Of a stretch of DNA of 64,000 bases, positions 31,353 to 39,537 are shown piece by piece; the first letter of the stretch is position 1, and every line of letters begins with the position of its first letter. Source of the DNA: Paracoccus sp. S3-43 (lineage in GTDB: Bacteria > Pseudomonadota > Alphaproteobacteria > Rhodobacterales > Rhodobacteraceae); the NCBI RefSeq assembly GCF_029027965.1, contig NZ_CP119082.1, positions 724,001 to 788,000 on the forward strand. Reading direction: 5' to 3'. The notes under the pieces were generated by a model, which made no database searches, was not told the origin of the DNA, and worked only from the letters and a program-made list of their open reading frames with translations. The position numbers and the translations under genes are program-made.

Positions 31353-31766
31353 ATGCGTCACGCCCGTGGCTATCGCCGCCTCAACCGCACCCATGAACAC
31401 CGCAAGGCCCTGTGGGCCAACATGGCCGGATCCCTGATCGAGCACGAGCAGATCAAGACGACCCTGCCCAAGGCCAAGGAACTGCGCCCCATCGTCGAAA
31501 AGCTGATCACGCTGGCCAAGCGCGGCGACCTGCACGCCCGCCGCCAGGCCGCCGCGCAGCTGAAGCAGGACCAGTATGTCGCCAAGCTGTTCGACGTGCT
31601 GGGCGCGCGTTACAAGGACCGCCAGGGCGGCTATGTCCGCGTCCTGAAGGCCGGTTTCCGCTATGGCGACATGGCACCGATGGCGATCATCGAATTCGTG
31701 GACCGCGACACCTCGGCCAAGGGTGCGGCCGACCGCGCCCGCGTCGAAGCTGCCGAGGCCGAATAA
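31353..31766 (+). CDS. rplQ: 50S ribosomal protein L17
   Basis: L17, 137 residues. It starts [20 protein letters not shown] and carries the [17 protein letters not shown] motif. Last gene of the alpha operon; a T-run terminator follows at 31795. Confidence 0.97.
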   Translation: MRHARGYRRLNRTHEHRKALWANMAGSLIEHEQIKTTLPKAKELRPIVEKLITLAKRGDLHARRQAAAQLKQDQYVAKLFDVLGARYKDRQGGYVRVLKAGFRYGDMAPMAIIEFVDRDTSAKGAADRARVEAAEAE

Positions 31767-31790
31767 CGCCGCCTCTTTCGGCTGATCGAA

Positions 31791-31985
31791 TCAGACGCCT
31801 CGCAGCCCCTCCGGTTGCGGGGCGTTTTTCGTGACGTTGCGGCACAGTTGGCCGGGCGCCAGCGGGCTGATAGCCTTGGAAATCGCGCGGGCTGCGTCTT
31901 GCCGCTCATCCGCCGTCAAGGGCATCGCCAGCAGTTGCTGGCGAAGATAGACCGGCAGCGGCAGGACGTCGCTGGATAGCCGCAT
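31791..31985 (-). CDS. Possible small protein of 64 residues
   Basis: Reads MRLSSDVLPLPVYLRQQLLA at the N-terminus and continues to GLRGV. AGGAG lies 9 bases upstream of the ATG at 31985, in an AT-rich stretch shared with the divergent luxR gene. Its last codons run through the rplQ terminator hairpin, which is unusual. It shows no domain I recognise; it may be a real regulator-sized protein or chance. Confidence 0.35.
   Translation of the reverse strand: MRLSSDVLPLPVYLRQQLLAMPLTADERQDAARAISKAISPLAPGQLCRNVTKNAPQPEGLRGV
31795..31830 (+). terminator. Rho-independent terminator after rplQ
   Basis: 10-bp stem ACGCCTCGCA/TGCGGGGCGT (31795-31804 with 31816-31825) with one G-T pair, followed by TTTTTC. 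Confidence 0.85.
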
Positions 31986-32082
31986 CGGCGGAATCTCCTA
32001 TCCCATTAAGGATATGGCAACTATTATGCTCCAATACTACTTTGTACGTTGACGCCTTCGAACGCAATTTGTCTAAAAAGTC

Positions 32083-32694
32083 ATGTCATCACGCGCCGAT
32101 ATCAATGCTGGCCTGCAGAAACTGGGAAAACTTGCCCCGGCGGGCTATTTCGTGGGCGTGCATATCCGTTTTGCCGCCCCCTTGATGCAATTTCAGACCT
32201 ATGCGCAGGAATGGGCGGATTTCTATTCCCAGAATGGCTATGCGCTGCGCGATCCGACGATCGCCTGGGGATTTTCGACGACGGGGGCCTGCCGCTGGTC
32301 CAGTCTGCCGATCCCGGATCCGTTCAGTATCCTGAAGGACGCGGCGAACCATGGCCTGACATTCGGGCTGACGGTCTCTTGCGGGCCGATCAATTCGCGC
32401 ACCATCGCCAGCTTCGCCCGCGACGACCGCGAATTCACGGATGACGAGATCGCCGAGATCTCGACCACGGTACGTCGGCTTCACGATTCAACGGAGCCGC
32501 CGGCGAGCCTGACCAAGGCTCAGAAAGATGCCCTTCGTTGCGTCGCGGAGGGCGATCGTCATGCGGCAGCGGCGGCCAAGCTTGGCATCACCGAAAGCGC
32601 GTTCAAGGCAAGGCTGATCTCAGTCCGGGAAAGACTGAAGGCCCGCACGACCGCCGAGGCGTTGCAGAGGGCCAAGGAATACCGCCTGCTTTAG
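32083..32694 (+). CDS. LuxR-family acyl-homoserine-lactone regulator
   Basis: A 203-residue regulator. The N-terminal autoinducer-binding domain keeps the family pattern W.DFY...GYALRDPTIAWG followed by RWSSL, with the Asp-Pro pair and the tryptophans of the ligand pocket. The C-terminal helix-turn-helix is LTKAQKDALRCVAEGDRHAA through TESAFKARLISVRERL. It is placed directly upstream of a luxI-type synthase gene, so it probably senses the signal made by that enzyme. The AT-rich region before it (31990-32080) is likely its promoter. Confidence 0.85.
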   Translation: MSSRADINAGLQKLGKLAPAGYFVGVHIRFAAPLMQFQTYAQEWADFYSQNGYALRDPTIAWGFSTTGACRWSSLPIPDPFSILKDAANHGLTFGLTVSCGPINSRTIASFARDDREFTDDEIAEISTTVRRLHDSTEPPASLTKAQKDALRCVAEGDRHAAAAAKLGITESAFKARLISVRERLKARTTAEALQRAKEYRLL

Positions 32695-32756
32695 GCGTTC
32701 GCCCAGGGGATCCGGGACGCAAGGAGGGGCTGTCCTTACACCCCAGGAGAATGACA

Positions 32757-33347
32757 ATGCAGACGACCACGCTTTCCTTTTCGAACCTCCACAACCACGG
32801 CGACCTGTTCGCCAAGCTGTTCCGCGCCCGCAAGCAGAGCTTCATCATCCAGAAGAACTGGGATCTGCCCGAGGCCGAGGACATGGAGTTCGATCAGTAC
32901 GACACGCCGCAGAGCCGCTGGATCGCCGTCCATGACAAGGGCGAGATCCTGGCGGGCTTCCGCCTGACGCCCACGACCGCCCGCTGCGGAATCTACAGCT
33001 ATATGATCCGCGATGCGCAGAACGGCATCCTGGGCGGGTCGATCCCCCAGGATCTGCTGGACGCCCCCGCGCCGGTCGATCCTCATGTCTGGGAATGTTC
33101 GCGCGTTTTTGTCAGCCACGACATCCCGCAGATGTATCGCCGCAAGGTCCATTTCAAGATGGTCGAGGCCATGACGGGATCGGCCCGCGAACTGGGCGCG
33201 ACGCGGCTGATCGCGCTGACCGGCGCGTCCTGGCCCCGGTGGTATGGCCGCTGCGGCCTGGAAGCCGAGGCGATCGGCCGGGTCATGTGGATCGACGACG
33301 GCCATTTCCAGTGCGTCGCGATCAACCTCGCGCCGAAGATGCATTGA
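32757..33347 (+). CDS. LuxI-family acyl-homoserine-lactone synthase
   Basis: Makes N-acyl-homoserine lactone from S-adenosylmethionine and an acyl-ACP. The 196 residues keep the family's invariant residues: LFRARKQSFI, the NWDLP tryptophan, EFDQYDTP, FRLTPTT and ECSRVFV. The ATG at 32757 is preferred because CAGGAGA ends 6-7 bases upstream; the ATG at 32751 abuts it. Acyl-chain specificity cannot be read from sequence; Paracoccus relatives make long-chain signals. Paired with the luxR gene 62 bases upstream. Confidence 0.88.
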   Translation: MQTTTLSFSNLHNHGDLFAKLFRARKQSFIIQKNWDLPEAEDMEFDQYDTPQSRWIAVHDKGEILAGFRLTPTTARCGIYSYMIRDAQNGILGGSIPQDLLDAPAPVDPHVWECSRVFVSHDIPQMYRRKVHFKMVEAMTGSARELGATRLIALTGASWPRWYGRCGLEAEAIGRVMWIDDGHFQCVAINLAPKMH

Positions 33348-33395
33348 CGGCGGGGGCTGTTCGCAGCCCATCGGCCGTCCTACATTGACGGCATC

Positions 33396-34712
33396 ATGCC
33401 CGACCTGTTCGACGCCAGCCCCTTGTCCGATCCGCCGCCGACCCCGGCGGTGCGACCCTTGGCCGACCGCATCCGCCCCGTGCGCATGGGCGATGTGATC
33501 GGCCAGGACAAGGTGCTTGGCCCGGACGGACCGCTGGGGTCGATGCTGGCGTCGCGCAGCCTGTCCTCGCTGATCCTGTGGGGCCCGCCCGGCGTCGGCA
33601 AGACCACCATCGCCCGCCTGCTGGCGGACGAGACCGATCTGGCCTTCGTGCAGATCAGCGCGATCTTTTCCGGCGTCCCCGAGCTGCGCAAGGTGTTCGA
33701 GGCCGCGAAGCTGCGCCACGGCCAAGGGCGCGGCACGCTGTTGTTCGTGGACGAGATCCACCGCTTCAACAAGGCGCAGCAGGACAGTTTCCTGCCCTAT
33801 ATGGAGGATGGGACGATCCTTCTGGTCGGTGCGACGACCGAAAACCCGTCCTTCGAGTTGAACACCGCACTGATGTCGCGGGCGCAGGTCATCGTGCTGG
33901 AGCGCCTGTCGCTGCGCGATCTGGAACTGATGGCGCAGCGCGCCGAACGGGAACTGGGCCGCAAGCTGCCCCTGACGGCCGAGGCGCGCGAGGCGCTGCT
34001 GGAGATGGCCGACGGAGACGGCCGCGCCGCCCTGAACCTGATCGAGCAGGTGGCGGCCTGGAAGACCGACACGCCGGTCGACCAGCCCGCCATGGCGCAG
34101 CGGCTGATGCGGCGGGCGGCGAAATACGACAAGTCGGGCGACGAACATTACAACCTGGTTTCCGCCCTGCACAAATCGGTGCGCGGGTCCGACCCGGATG
34201 CGGCTCTATACTGGCTGGGCCGGATGCTGGAGGGGGGCGAGGATCCGCGCTATCTCGCCCGCCGCATCACCCGCATGGCGGTCGAGGATATCGGCCTGGC
34301 CGATCCGGCGGCGCAGCGCCATTGCCTGGACGCCTGGGCGCTGTATGAACGGCTTGGCAGTCCCGAGGGCGAACTGGCCTTGGCGCAGGCGGTGATCTAT
34401 CTGGCGCTGGCGCCGAAGTCGAATGCCGGATACGTCGCCTACAAGGCCGCGCGGGCCGAGGCGCGGCGGACCGGCAGCCTGATGCCGCCCGCCCATATCC
34501 TGAACGCGCCGACGAAGATGATGAAGGAACAGGGCTATGGCGCGGGCTATGCCTATGACCACGACGCCGAGGACGGCTTTTCGGGGCAGAACTATTTCCC
34601 CGACGGCATGAAGCGCCCGGTTCTGTATGTCCCGGTCGAACGCGGCTTCGAACGGGAACTGAAGAAGCGGCTGGACTGGTTCGTGTCGCAGCGGCTGAAG
34701 CGCGGCGGTTGA
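33396..34712 (+). CDS. rarA: Replication-associated recombination protein A (AAA+ ATPase)
   Basis: RarA/MgsA acts at stalled replication forks; 438 residues. Walker A GPPGVGKTT near residue 64, Walker B TLLFVDEIHRFNK near 113, and the C-terminal RarA domain with KSNAGYVAYKAA and GYAYDHD...GQNYFPD. It follows luxI by 48 bases and precedes crcB and rluC; whether it shares their transcript is not clear. Confidence 0.95.
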   Translation: MPDLFDASPLSDPPPTPAVRPLADRIRPVRMGDVIGQDKVLGPDGPLGSMLASRSLSSLILWGPPGVGKTTIARLLADETDLAFVQISAIFSGVPELRKVFEAAKLRHGQGRGTLLFVDEIHRFNKAQQDSFLPYMEDGTILLVGATTENPSFELNTALMSRAQVIVLERLSLRDLELMAQRAERELGRKLPLTAEAREALLEMADGDGRAALNLIEQVAAWKTDTPVDQPAMAQRLMRRAAKYDKSGDEHYNLVSALHKSVRGSDPDAALYWLGRMLEGGEDPRYLARRITRMAVEDIGLADPAAQRHCLDAWALYERLGSPEGELALAQAVIYLALAPKSNAGYVAYKAARAEARRTGSLMPPAHILNAPTKMMKEQGYGAGYAYDHDAEDGFSGQNYFPDGMKRPVLYVPVERGFERELKKRLDWFVSQRLKRGG

Positions 34713-34743
34713 CTTTGCGCGCGTCCCGGCACAGGACCGGCCC

Positions 34744-35109
34744 ATGATGAACCCATATCTTCAGGTCGCCATCGGCGGCGCCATCGGATCGGTGGCCCGC
34801 CTTGGCGTGTATCGCGCGATGCCCGTGCAGGGCTTTCCGCTGGCGACACTTGCCGTCAATGTCGCTGGCAGCCTGATCATGGGCCTGCTGGCTTCGGTGC
34901 TGGCGGTGCGCGGCGGGGCCTGGGCGCCCTTTCTGCTGACCGGTGTCCTGGGCGGTTTCACGACCTTTTCGGCCTTTTCACTGGACGCGCTGACCCTGTG
35001 GGAAGGCGGGCAGGGGGCGTCGGCGGCGCTGTATGTCGCGGGATCCGTGCTGCTGTCGCTGCTGGCGGTCCTTGCGGGCCTGATGATCGGCCGGGGGATT
35101 TTCGTATGA
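34744..35109 (+). CDS. crcB: Fluoride exporter CrcB/Fluc
   Basis: A 121-residue membrane protein with four helices that works as a dimeric fluoride channel. The signature GGFTTFSAFSLD is at about residues 71-82, and the N-terminal GGAIGSVARLGVYR is typical. No obvious fluoride riboswitch is seen upstream in the 31-base gap. The stop overlaps the next gene's ATG (ATGA). Confidence 0.93.
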   Translation: MMNPYLQVAIGGAIGSVARLGVYRAMPVQGFPLATLAVNVAGSLIMGLLASVLAVRGGAWAPFLLTGVLGGFTTFSAFSLDALTLWEGGQGASAALYVAGSVLLSLLAVLAGLMIGRGIFV

Positions 35110-36158
35110 GCGGCGTCCAGACGATCCGCGTCGGCGAGGGCGAGGGGGAACAACGCCTCGACCGCTGGCTGAGGAAGAAATTCCCGCAGCTGGGCCAGAT
35201 CGCCATCGAGAAGCTGTGCCGCACCGGGCAATTGCGCATCGACGGCGGCCGCGTGAAGCCCGCGACCCGGATCGAGGCTGGGCAGGAGGTGCGCATCCCG
35301 CCGCTGCCCGATGCCGCCCCCGCGCCGGCGCGCGCCGGCCGCCCGCTGGGGCCGCGCGTGTCGGACAGCGACCAGCAGATGATCCAGGCCGCCGTGCTGT
35401 GGAAGGACGACCATATCATCGCCCTGAACAAGCCTCCGGGCCTGCCCAGCCAGGGCGGCAGCGGGCAGGGCGACCGGCATGTCGACGGGCTGACCACGGC
35501 GCTGATGTTCGGCTACAAGGACCGGCCCAAGCTGGTGCATCGGCTGGACAAGGATACCTCGGGGGTGCTGCTGCTGGCGCGCACCGACCGCATCGCGCGG
35601 GCCCTGTCCGAGGCTTTCCGGTCGCGCACCACCCGCAAGATCTATTGGGCGGCGGTGGCGGGCGTGCCGCATCCGCGCATGGGAACGATCCGTTTCGGCC
35701 TGGTCAAGGGTGGGGCCGGGCGTGGCGACAACGAAAAGATGATCGCCGTCCATCCCCGCGACATCGACACGACCGAGGGCGCCAAGCGCGCCACCACCGA
35801 TTACGCCGTGCTGGACGCCCTGGGCACGCGGGCAAGCTGGTGCGCGCTGGTGCCGATCACCGGGCGGACCCATCAGTTGCGCGCGCATATGGCCGAACTG
35901 GGCCATCCCATCGTCGGGGACGGCAAATATGGCGGCTCGGGGCAGGAAAACCTGGGCGACGGCTGGGGCGCGCAGCTGGGCGGAGAGATCAGCAGGAAGC
36001 TGCACCTGCACGCCCGCAGCCTGTCCTTCGACCATCCGATCACCAAGAAACGCATCACCCTGACCGCGCCCTTGCCCGACCACATGGCGCGGACCTGGAA
36101 GACGCTGGGCTGGCATGAAAACGACGTGCCGGACGATCCTTTCGCGGATGCCGAATGA
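35106..36158 (+). CDS. rluC: RluA-family 23S rRNA pseudouridine synthase (RluC-like)
   Basis: A 350-residue enzyme. N-terminal S4 RNA-binding domain (EQRLDRWLRKKFPQLGQIAIEKL), then the catalytic domain with HRLDKDTSGVLLLAR containing the active-site Asp at about residue 152, and GRTHQLRAHMAELGHPIVGD. It is translationally coupled to crcB (ATGA) and to the truncated HAD gene downstream (ATGA). RluC and RluD types are hard to separate by eye; RluC is the better guess because of length and context. Confidence 0.85.
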   Translation: MSGVQTIRVGEGEGEQRLDRWLRKKFPQLGQIAIEKLCRTGQLRIDGGRVKPATRIEAGQEVRIPPLPDAAPAPARAGRPLGPRVSDSDQQMIQAAVLWKDDHIIALNKPPGLPSQGGSGQGDRHVDGLTTALMFGYKDRPKLVHRLDKDTSGVLLLARTDRIARALSEAFRSRTTRKIYWAAVAGVPHPRMGTIRFGLVKGGAGRGDNEKMIAVHPRDIDTTEGAKRATTDYAVLDALGTRASWCALVPITGRTHQLRAHMAELGHPIVGDGKYGGSGQENLGDGWGAQLGGEISRKLHLHARSLSFDHPITKKRITLTAPLPDHMARTWKTLGWHENDVPDDPFADAE

Positions 36159-36274
36159 AGCTGGTCGTCTTCGATCTCGACGGCACGCTGATCGACAGCC
36201 AGCATGACAGCCATACTCGCATCGCCTGCGCACAGGCAGCTTCCCACCCACAGGCGCGCATTGAAAAGAGGTAA
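36155..36274 (+). pseudogene. Truncated HAD-family phosphatase (motif I stump)
   Basis: Begins exactly where a HAD phosphatase should, coupled by ATGA to the rluC-like gene: MKLVVFDLDGTLIDSQHDSH contains the complete motif I (DxDGT/V) with both aspartates. The sequence then departs from the family and stops after 39 residues, where a full enzyme has about 220. Motifs II-IV are absent from the 6 bases left before the ATP12 gene. I read it as the result of an internal deletion that kept the start and removed the rest. Confidence 0.7.
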
Positions 36275-36280
36275 GGCGGC

Positions 36281-36994
36281 ATGAGCGAATGGAAGGCGCG
36301 GCGGTTCTGGAAGGCGGTTTCGGTCCGGCCCGCCGATGAGGGTTTCGAGATCGCCCTGGACGACCGCCCCCTGCGCACCCCCGGCAAGCTGCCGCTGCTG
36401 CTGCCGACGCCCGCCCTGGCCGCGGCGGTTGCGGCCGAATGGGATGCGCAGGACGATGTGATCGACCCCCATGCCATGCCGCTGACCCGCGCCGCCAATT
36501 CCGCCATCGAGAAGGTGACGCCCCAGTTCGCCGATGTCGCGGCCATGCTTGCCGATTATGGCGGCACCGACCTTCTGTCCTATCGCGCCGACCAGCCCGT
36601 CGAACTGGCGCGGCGCCAGGCCCAGGGCTGGGATCCCCTGATCGACTGGGCGGCGACCGATCTGCGCGCGCCCCTGCGCATCACCCACGGCGTCATCCCC
36701 ATCGCCCAGGACCGCGAGGCCCTGGCCCGGCTGCACGGCCATGTCGCGGCACTGGACGCCTTCGGCCTGACCGCGCTGCACGATCTTGTGACACTGCCCG
36801 GTTCGCTGGTCCTGGGCCTGGCCGTCATCCGGGGCCGGATCGACGCCGGGACGGCCTTCCGCCTGTCCCGCATCGACGAGGATTTCCAGGCCGAGCAATG
36901 GGGCCAGGACGACGAGGCGCGCCTTGCCGCCGAAAGCCGCAGGGTGGCGATGCTGGACGCCGAACGGTTGTGGCATCTGTCGCGCACGGGTTGA
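36281..36994 (+). CDS. ATP12-family F1-ATPase assembly chaperone
   Basis: A 237-residue protein of the ATP12 family, which in mitochondria binds the F1 alpha subunit during ATP synthase assembly; alphaproteobacteria carry homologues. Visible family traits: RRFWKAVSV, LDDRPLRTPGK, EWDAQ, MPLTRAANSAIEKV, TDLLSYRAD and LTGSLVLGLAV-like helix. It follows the truncated HAD gene by 6 bases. Confidence 0.85.
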   Translation: MSEWKARRFWKAVSVRPADEGFEIALDDRPLRTPGKLPLLLPTPALAAAVAAEWDAQDDVIDPHAMPLTRAANSAIEKVTPQFADVAAMLADYGGTDLLSYRADQPVELARRQAQGWDPLIDWAATDLRAPLRITHGVIPIAQDREALARLHGHVAALDAFGLTALHDLVTLPGSLVLGLAVIRGRIDAGTAFRLSRIDEDFQAEQWGQDDEARLAAESRRVAMLDAERLWHLSRTG

Positions 36995-37020
36995 ATGTGC
37001 CCGCTTCCGGGGCGCCGCGC

Positions 37021-37050
37021 TTGACGCACCGGGAAGGATCGGCACTATGT
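37021..37050 (+). promoter_or_regulatory. Candidate promoter of the amino-acid ABC transporter operon
   Basis: TTGACG (37021-37026), spacer 17-18, ACTATG/CTATGT (37044-37050). It lies 105 bases before the binding-protein gene; a small GCCCC-TTGC-GGGGC hairpin follows at about 37063. Confidence 0.5.
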
Positions 37051-37154
37051 TGCCTATGGGATGCCCCTTGCGGGGGCTTTCGCGAAACGCCCGGCCGCAA
37101 AGGTCCGGGTGACGTCCGGGCGGGGCCGGGACGGCAACCAACAAAGGGGTAGAG

Positions 37155-38171
37155 ATGAAGACTTCGGTATTTCTGGGCACCGTCGCCGCCGCCACGCTGA
37201 TGGCGGGGGCGGGCATGGCCGACACGCTGGCCGACGTGAAGGCGCGGGGCGAGCTGAACTGCGGCGTGAACACCGGCCTTGTCGGTTTCGCGGCGCCGGA
37301 TGCGAACGGCAACTGGACGGGCTTCGATGTCGATATCTGCAAGGCCGTCGCCGCCGCCGTGCTGGGCGATGCAAGCAAGGTGAAATACGTTCCCACCACC
37401 GGCCAGACGCGCTTTACCGCGCTGTCCTCGGGCGAGGTGGACCTGCTGGCCCGGAACTCGACCTGGACGTTTTCGCGCGATACCGACCTGAAGCTCGATT
37501 TCGTCGGCGTCAACTATTATGACGGCCAGGGCTTCATGGTGCGCAAGGATCTGGGCGTGACCTCGGCCAAGGAGCTGGAGGGCGCGACCGTCTGCATCCA
37601 GACCGGCACCACCACGGAACTGAACCTGGCCGATTACTTCAAGGCCAACAACATGACCTATTCGCCCGTCAATATCGACAGCAATGCCGAGGGCGAGCAG
37701 CAATACATGGCAGGCGCCTGCGACGCCTATACGACCGACGCATCGGGCCTGGCCGCCACCCGCGCGGCCTTCGCCGACCCGGAAAACCACATCATCCTGC
37801 CCGAGATCATCTCCAAGGAACCCTTGGGACCGGCGGTGCGCCACGGCGACAACAACTGGGGCGACATCGTCCGCTGGACGCTGTACGCGCTGATCGCGGC
37901 CGAGGAATACGGCATCACCTCGGCCAATATCGAGGAACTGACCAGCTCGTCCCAGAACCCCGAGGTTCAGCGCCTGCTGGGCGTGACCGACGATCTGGGC
38001 GCGATGATCGGGCTGGACAAGGAATGGGCCAAGCGCGCCATCATGGCCAGCGGCAACTATGGCGAGATCTTCGCGGCCAATATCGGCGAACAGACCCCGA
38101 TCGGCCTGGCGCGCGGCCTGAACGCCCAGTGGACCCAGGGCGGCCTGATGTACGCGATGCCCTTCCGTTAA
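37155..38171 (+). CDS. aapJ: General L-amino-acid ABC transporter, periplasmic binding protein
   Basis: Polar amino-acid binding protein of the AapJ/BztA type, 338 residues, longer than the usual 250-residue polar amino-acid binders as in that subfamily. A signal peptide ends at about AGAGMA. Hallmarks: GELNCGVNTGLVGFAAPDANG, GEVDLLARNSTWTFSRDT and ITLGEIISKEPLGP-like LPEIISKEPLGPAVRHGD. It captures glutamate, glutamine, aspartate and related amino acids in studied relatives. First gene of a four-gene operon. Confidence 0.9.
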   Translation: MKTSVFLGTVAAATLMAGAGMADTLADVKARGELNCGVNTGLVGFAAPDANGNWTGFDVDICKAVAAAVLGDASKVKYVPTTGQTRFTALSSGEVDLLARNSTWTFSRDTDLKLDFVGVNYYDGQGFMVRKDLGVTSAKELEGATVCIQTGTTTELNLADYFKANNMTYSPVNIDSNAEGEQQYMAGACDAYTTDASGLAATRAAFADPENHIILPEIISKEPLGPAVRHGDNNWGDIVRWTLYALIAAEEYGITSANIEELTSSSQNPEVQRLLGVTDDLGAMIGLDKEWAKRAIMASGNYGEIFAANIGEQTPIGLARGLNAQWTQGGLMYAMPFR

Positions 38172-38187
38172 GGGCCGGACAAGACCG

Positions 38188-38211
38188 AAGGGGGCGCGAT
38201 CGCGCCCCCTT
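38188..38211 (+). other. 24-bp perfect palindrome after the binding-protein gene
   Basis: AAGGGGGCGCGAT continues into CGCGCCCCCTT without mismatch. It has no long T-run and lies between the binding-protein and permease genes, where ABC operons often hold a hairpin that protects the upstream mRNA and lowers downstream expression. Confidence 0.6.
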
Positions 38212-38279
38212 CCCATAATGAAAAGACCGGTCGCACGAAACGCCGCAAAGGCCATGGCCGGCTACAGGGGTAAAAGCGA

Positions 38280-39536
38280 ATGACGGACATGTCAGCGCCG
38301 GGTAATCCGCCGTTCCGGCCCAGTATGCTGATCTATGATCGGCGCTATCGGTCGATGACCTTCCAGGTGATCGTCTTCATCCTGGTGATGGCCCTGGCCT
38401 GGTGGCTGGTCAACAACACGATCCGCAACCTGGCGGCCCTGGGCAAGGATTTCGACTTCGGCTTCCTGTGGCAGCGGGCGGGATACGACATCCCGCAGAC
38501 GCCGATTCCCTATACCTCGGACGACACGCATCTGCGCGCGGCCTTCGTGGGCCTGCTGAACACGCTGATCGTGTCGATCCTGGGCTGCATCGCGGCGACG
38601 GTCGTCGGCATCGTCGCCGGTGTGGCGCGGCTGTCGAACAACTGGCTGATCGCGCGGCTGATGACCGTCTATGTCGAGGCGTTCCGCAACGTCCCCCTGC
38701 TGCTGTGGATCCTGATCGTCTTTGCCGTCTTCACCGAGGTGATGCCGCCGCCCAACGCCTTCCGGGGCGACGATCCGGCCGCCTCCATGATCCTGTTCGA
38801 CCATGTGGCGCTGACCAACCGCTATACCGCGATCCCGACGCTGGCGATGACCAACGATCCGGGCAGCCTGGATCTGGGCGCGCGGATCACGTTCAACTGG
38901 GCGACCATCGCCTTTGTCGTGGTGCTGGTCGCGGGCTGGATCGTCCGGCGGATGATCGGTGCCTGGGCGCAGCGGGTGCAGGATCAGACCGGCAGCCGTC
39001 CGACGACCTGGTGGATGAGCCTGGCGGTCATGACCGTGCCGTCGCTGCTGCTGATCTGGTATTTCGGCCTGCACCTGATCCCGCCGGAACTGCGCGGCTT
39101 CAACTTTGCCGGTGGCCTGAACGTGGCCAACGGGCTGGTCGCGCTGTGGCTGGCCTTGACGCTGTATACCGGCGCCTTCATCGCGGAAATCGTGCGCGGC
39201 GGGATCCTGGCCGTCAGCCGGGGCCAATCCGAGGCCGCCTTCGCCCTGGGCCTGCGCCCGCGCCGGACCATGAGCCTGGTGATCCTGCCCCAGGCGCTGC
39301 GGGTCATCATCCCGCCGCTGATCTCGCAATACCTGAACCTGATGAAGAACAGTTCGCTGGCCATCGCCGTGGGCTATATGGACATCAAGGGCACGCTGGG
39401 CGGGACCACGCTGAACCAGACGGGGCGGGAACTGGAATCCATCGTGCTGATGATGGGCGTCTATCTGGTTCTCAGCCTGATTATCTCGGCCGGGATGAAC
39501 CTGTTCAACGCCCGCGTCAAGCTGAAGGAGCGGTGA
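38280..39536 (+). CDS. aapQ: General L-amino-acid ABC transporter permease 1
   Basis: AapQ/BztB-type permease, 418 residues with about eight hydrophobic helices. The extended periplasmic insertion typical of this subfamily is present. The EAA loop EAAFALGLRPRRTMSLVILPQALRVIIPPL near residue 320 contacts the ATPase. It forms a heterodimer with the next permease; one base separates the two genes. Confidence 0.9.
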   Translation: MTDMSAPGNPPFRPSMLIYDRRYRSMTFQVIVFILVMALAWWLVNNTIRNLAALGKDFDFGFLWQRAGYDIPQTPIPYTSDDTHLRAAFVGLLNTLIVSILGCIAATVVGIVAGVARLSNNWLIARLMTVYVEAFRNVPLLLWILIVFAVFTEVMPPPNAFRGDDPAASMILFDHVALTNRYTAIPTLAMTNDPGSLDLGARITFNWATIAFVVVLVAGWIVRRMIGAWAQRVQDQTGSRPTTWWMSLAVMTVPSLLLIWYFGLHLIPPELRGFNFAGGLNVANGLVALWLALTLYTGAFIAEIVRGGILAVSRGQSEAAFALGLRPRRTMSLVILPQALRVIIPPLISQYLNLMKNSSLAIAVGYMDIKGTLGGTTLNQTGRELESIVLMMGVYLVLSLIISAGMNLFNARVKLKER

Positions 39537-39537
39537 G

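Noticed and set aside
34713..34743. A fluoride riboswitch before crcB
   Set aside because: The gap is only 31 bases and shows none of the conserved fluoride riboswitch sequence.
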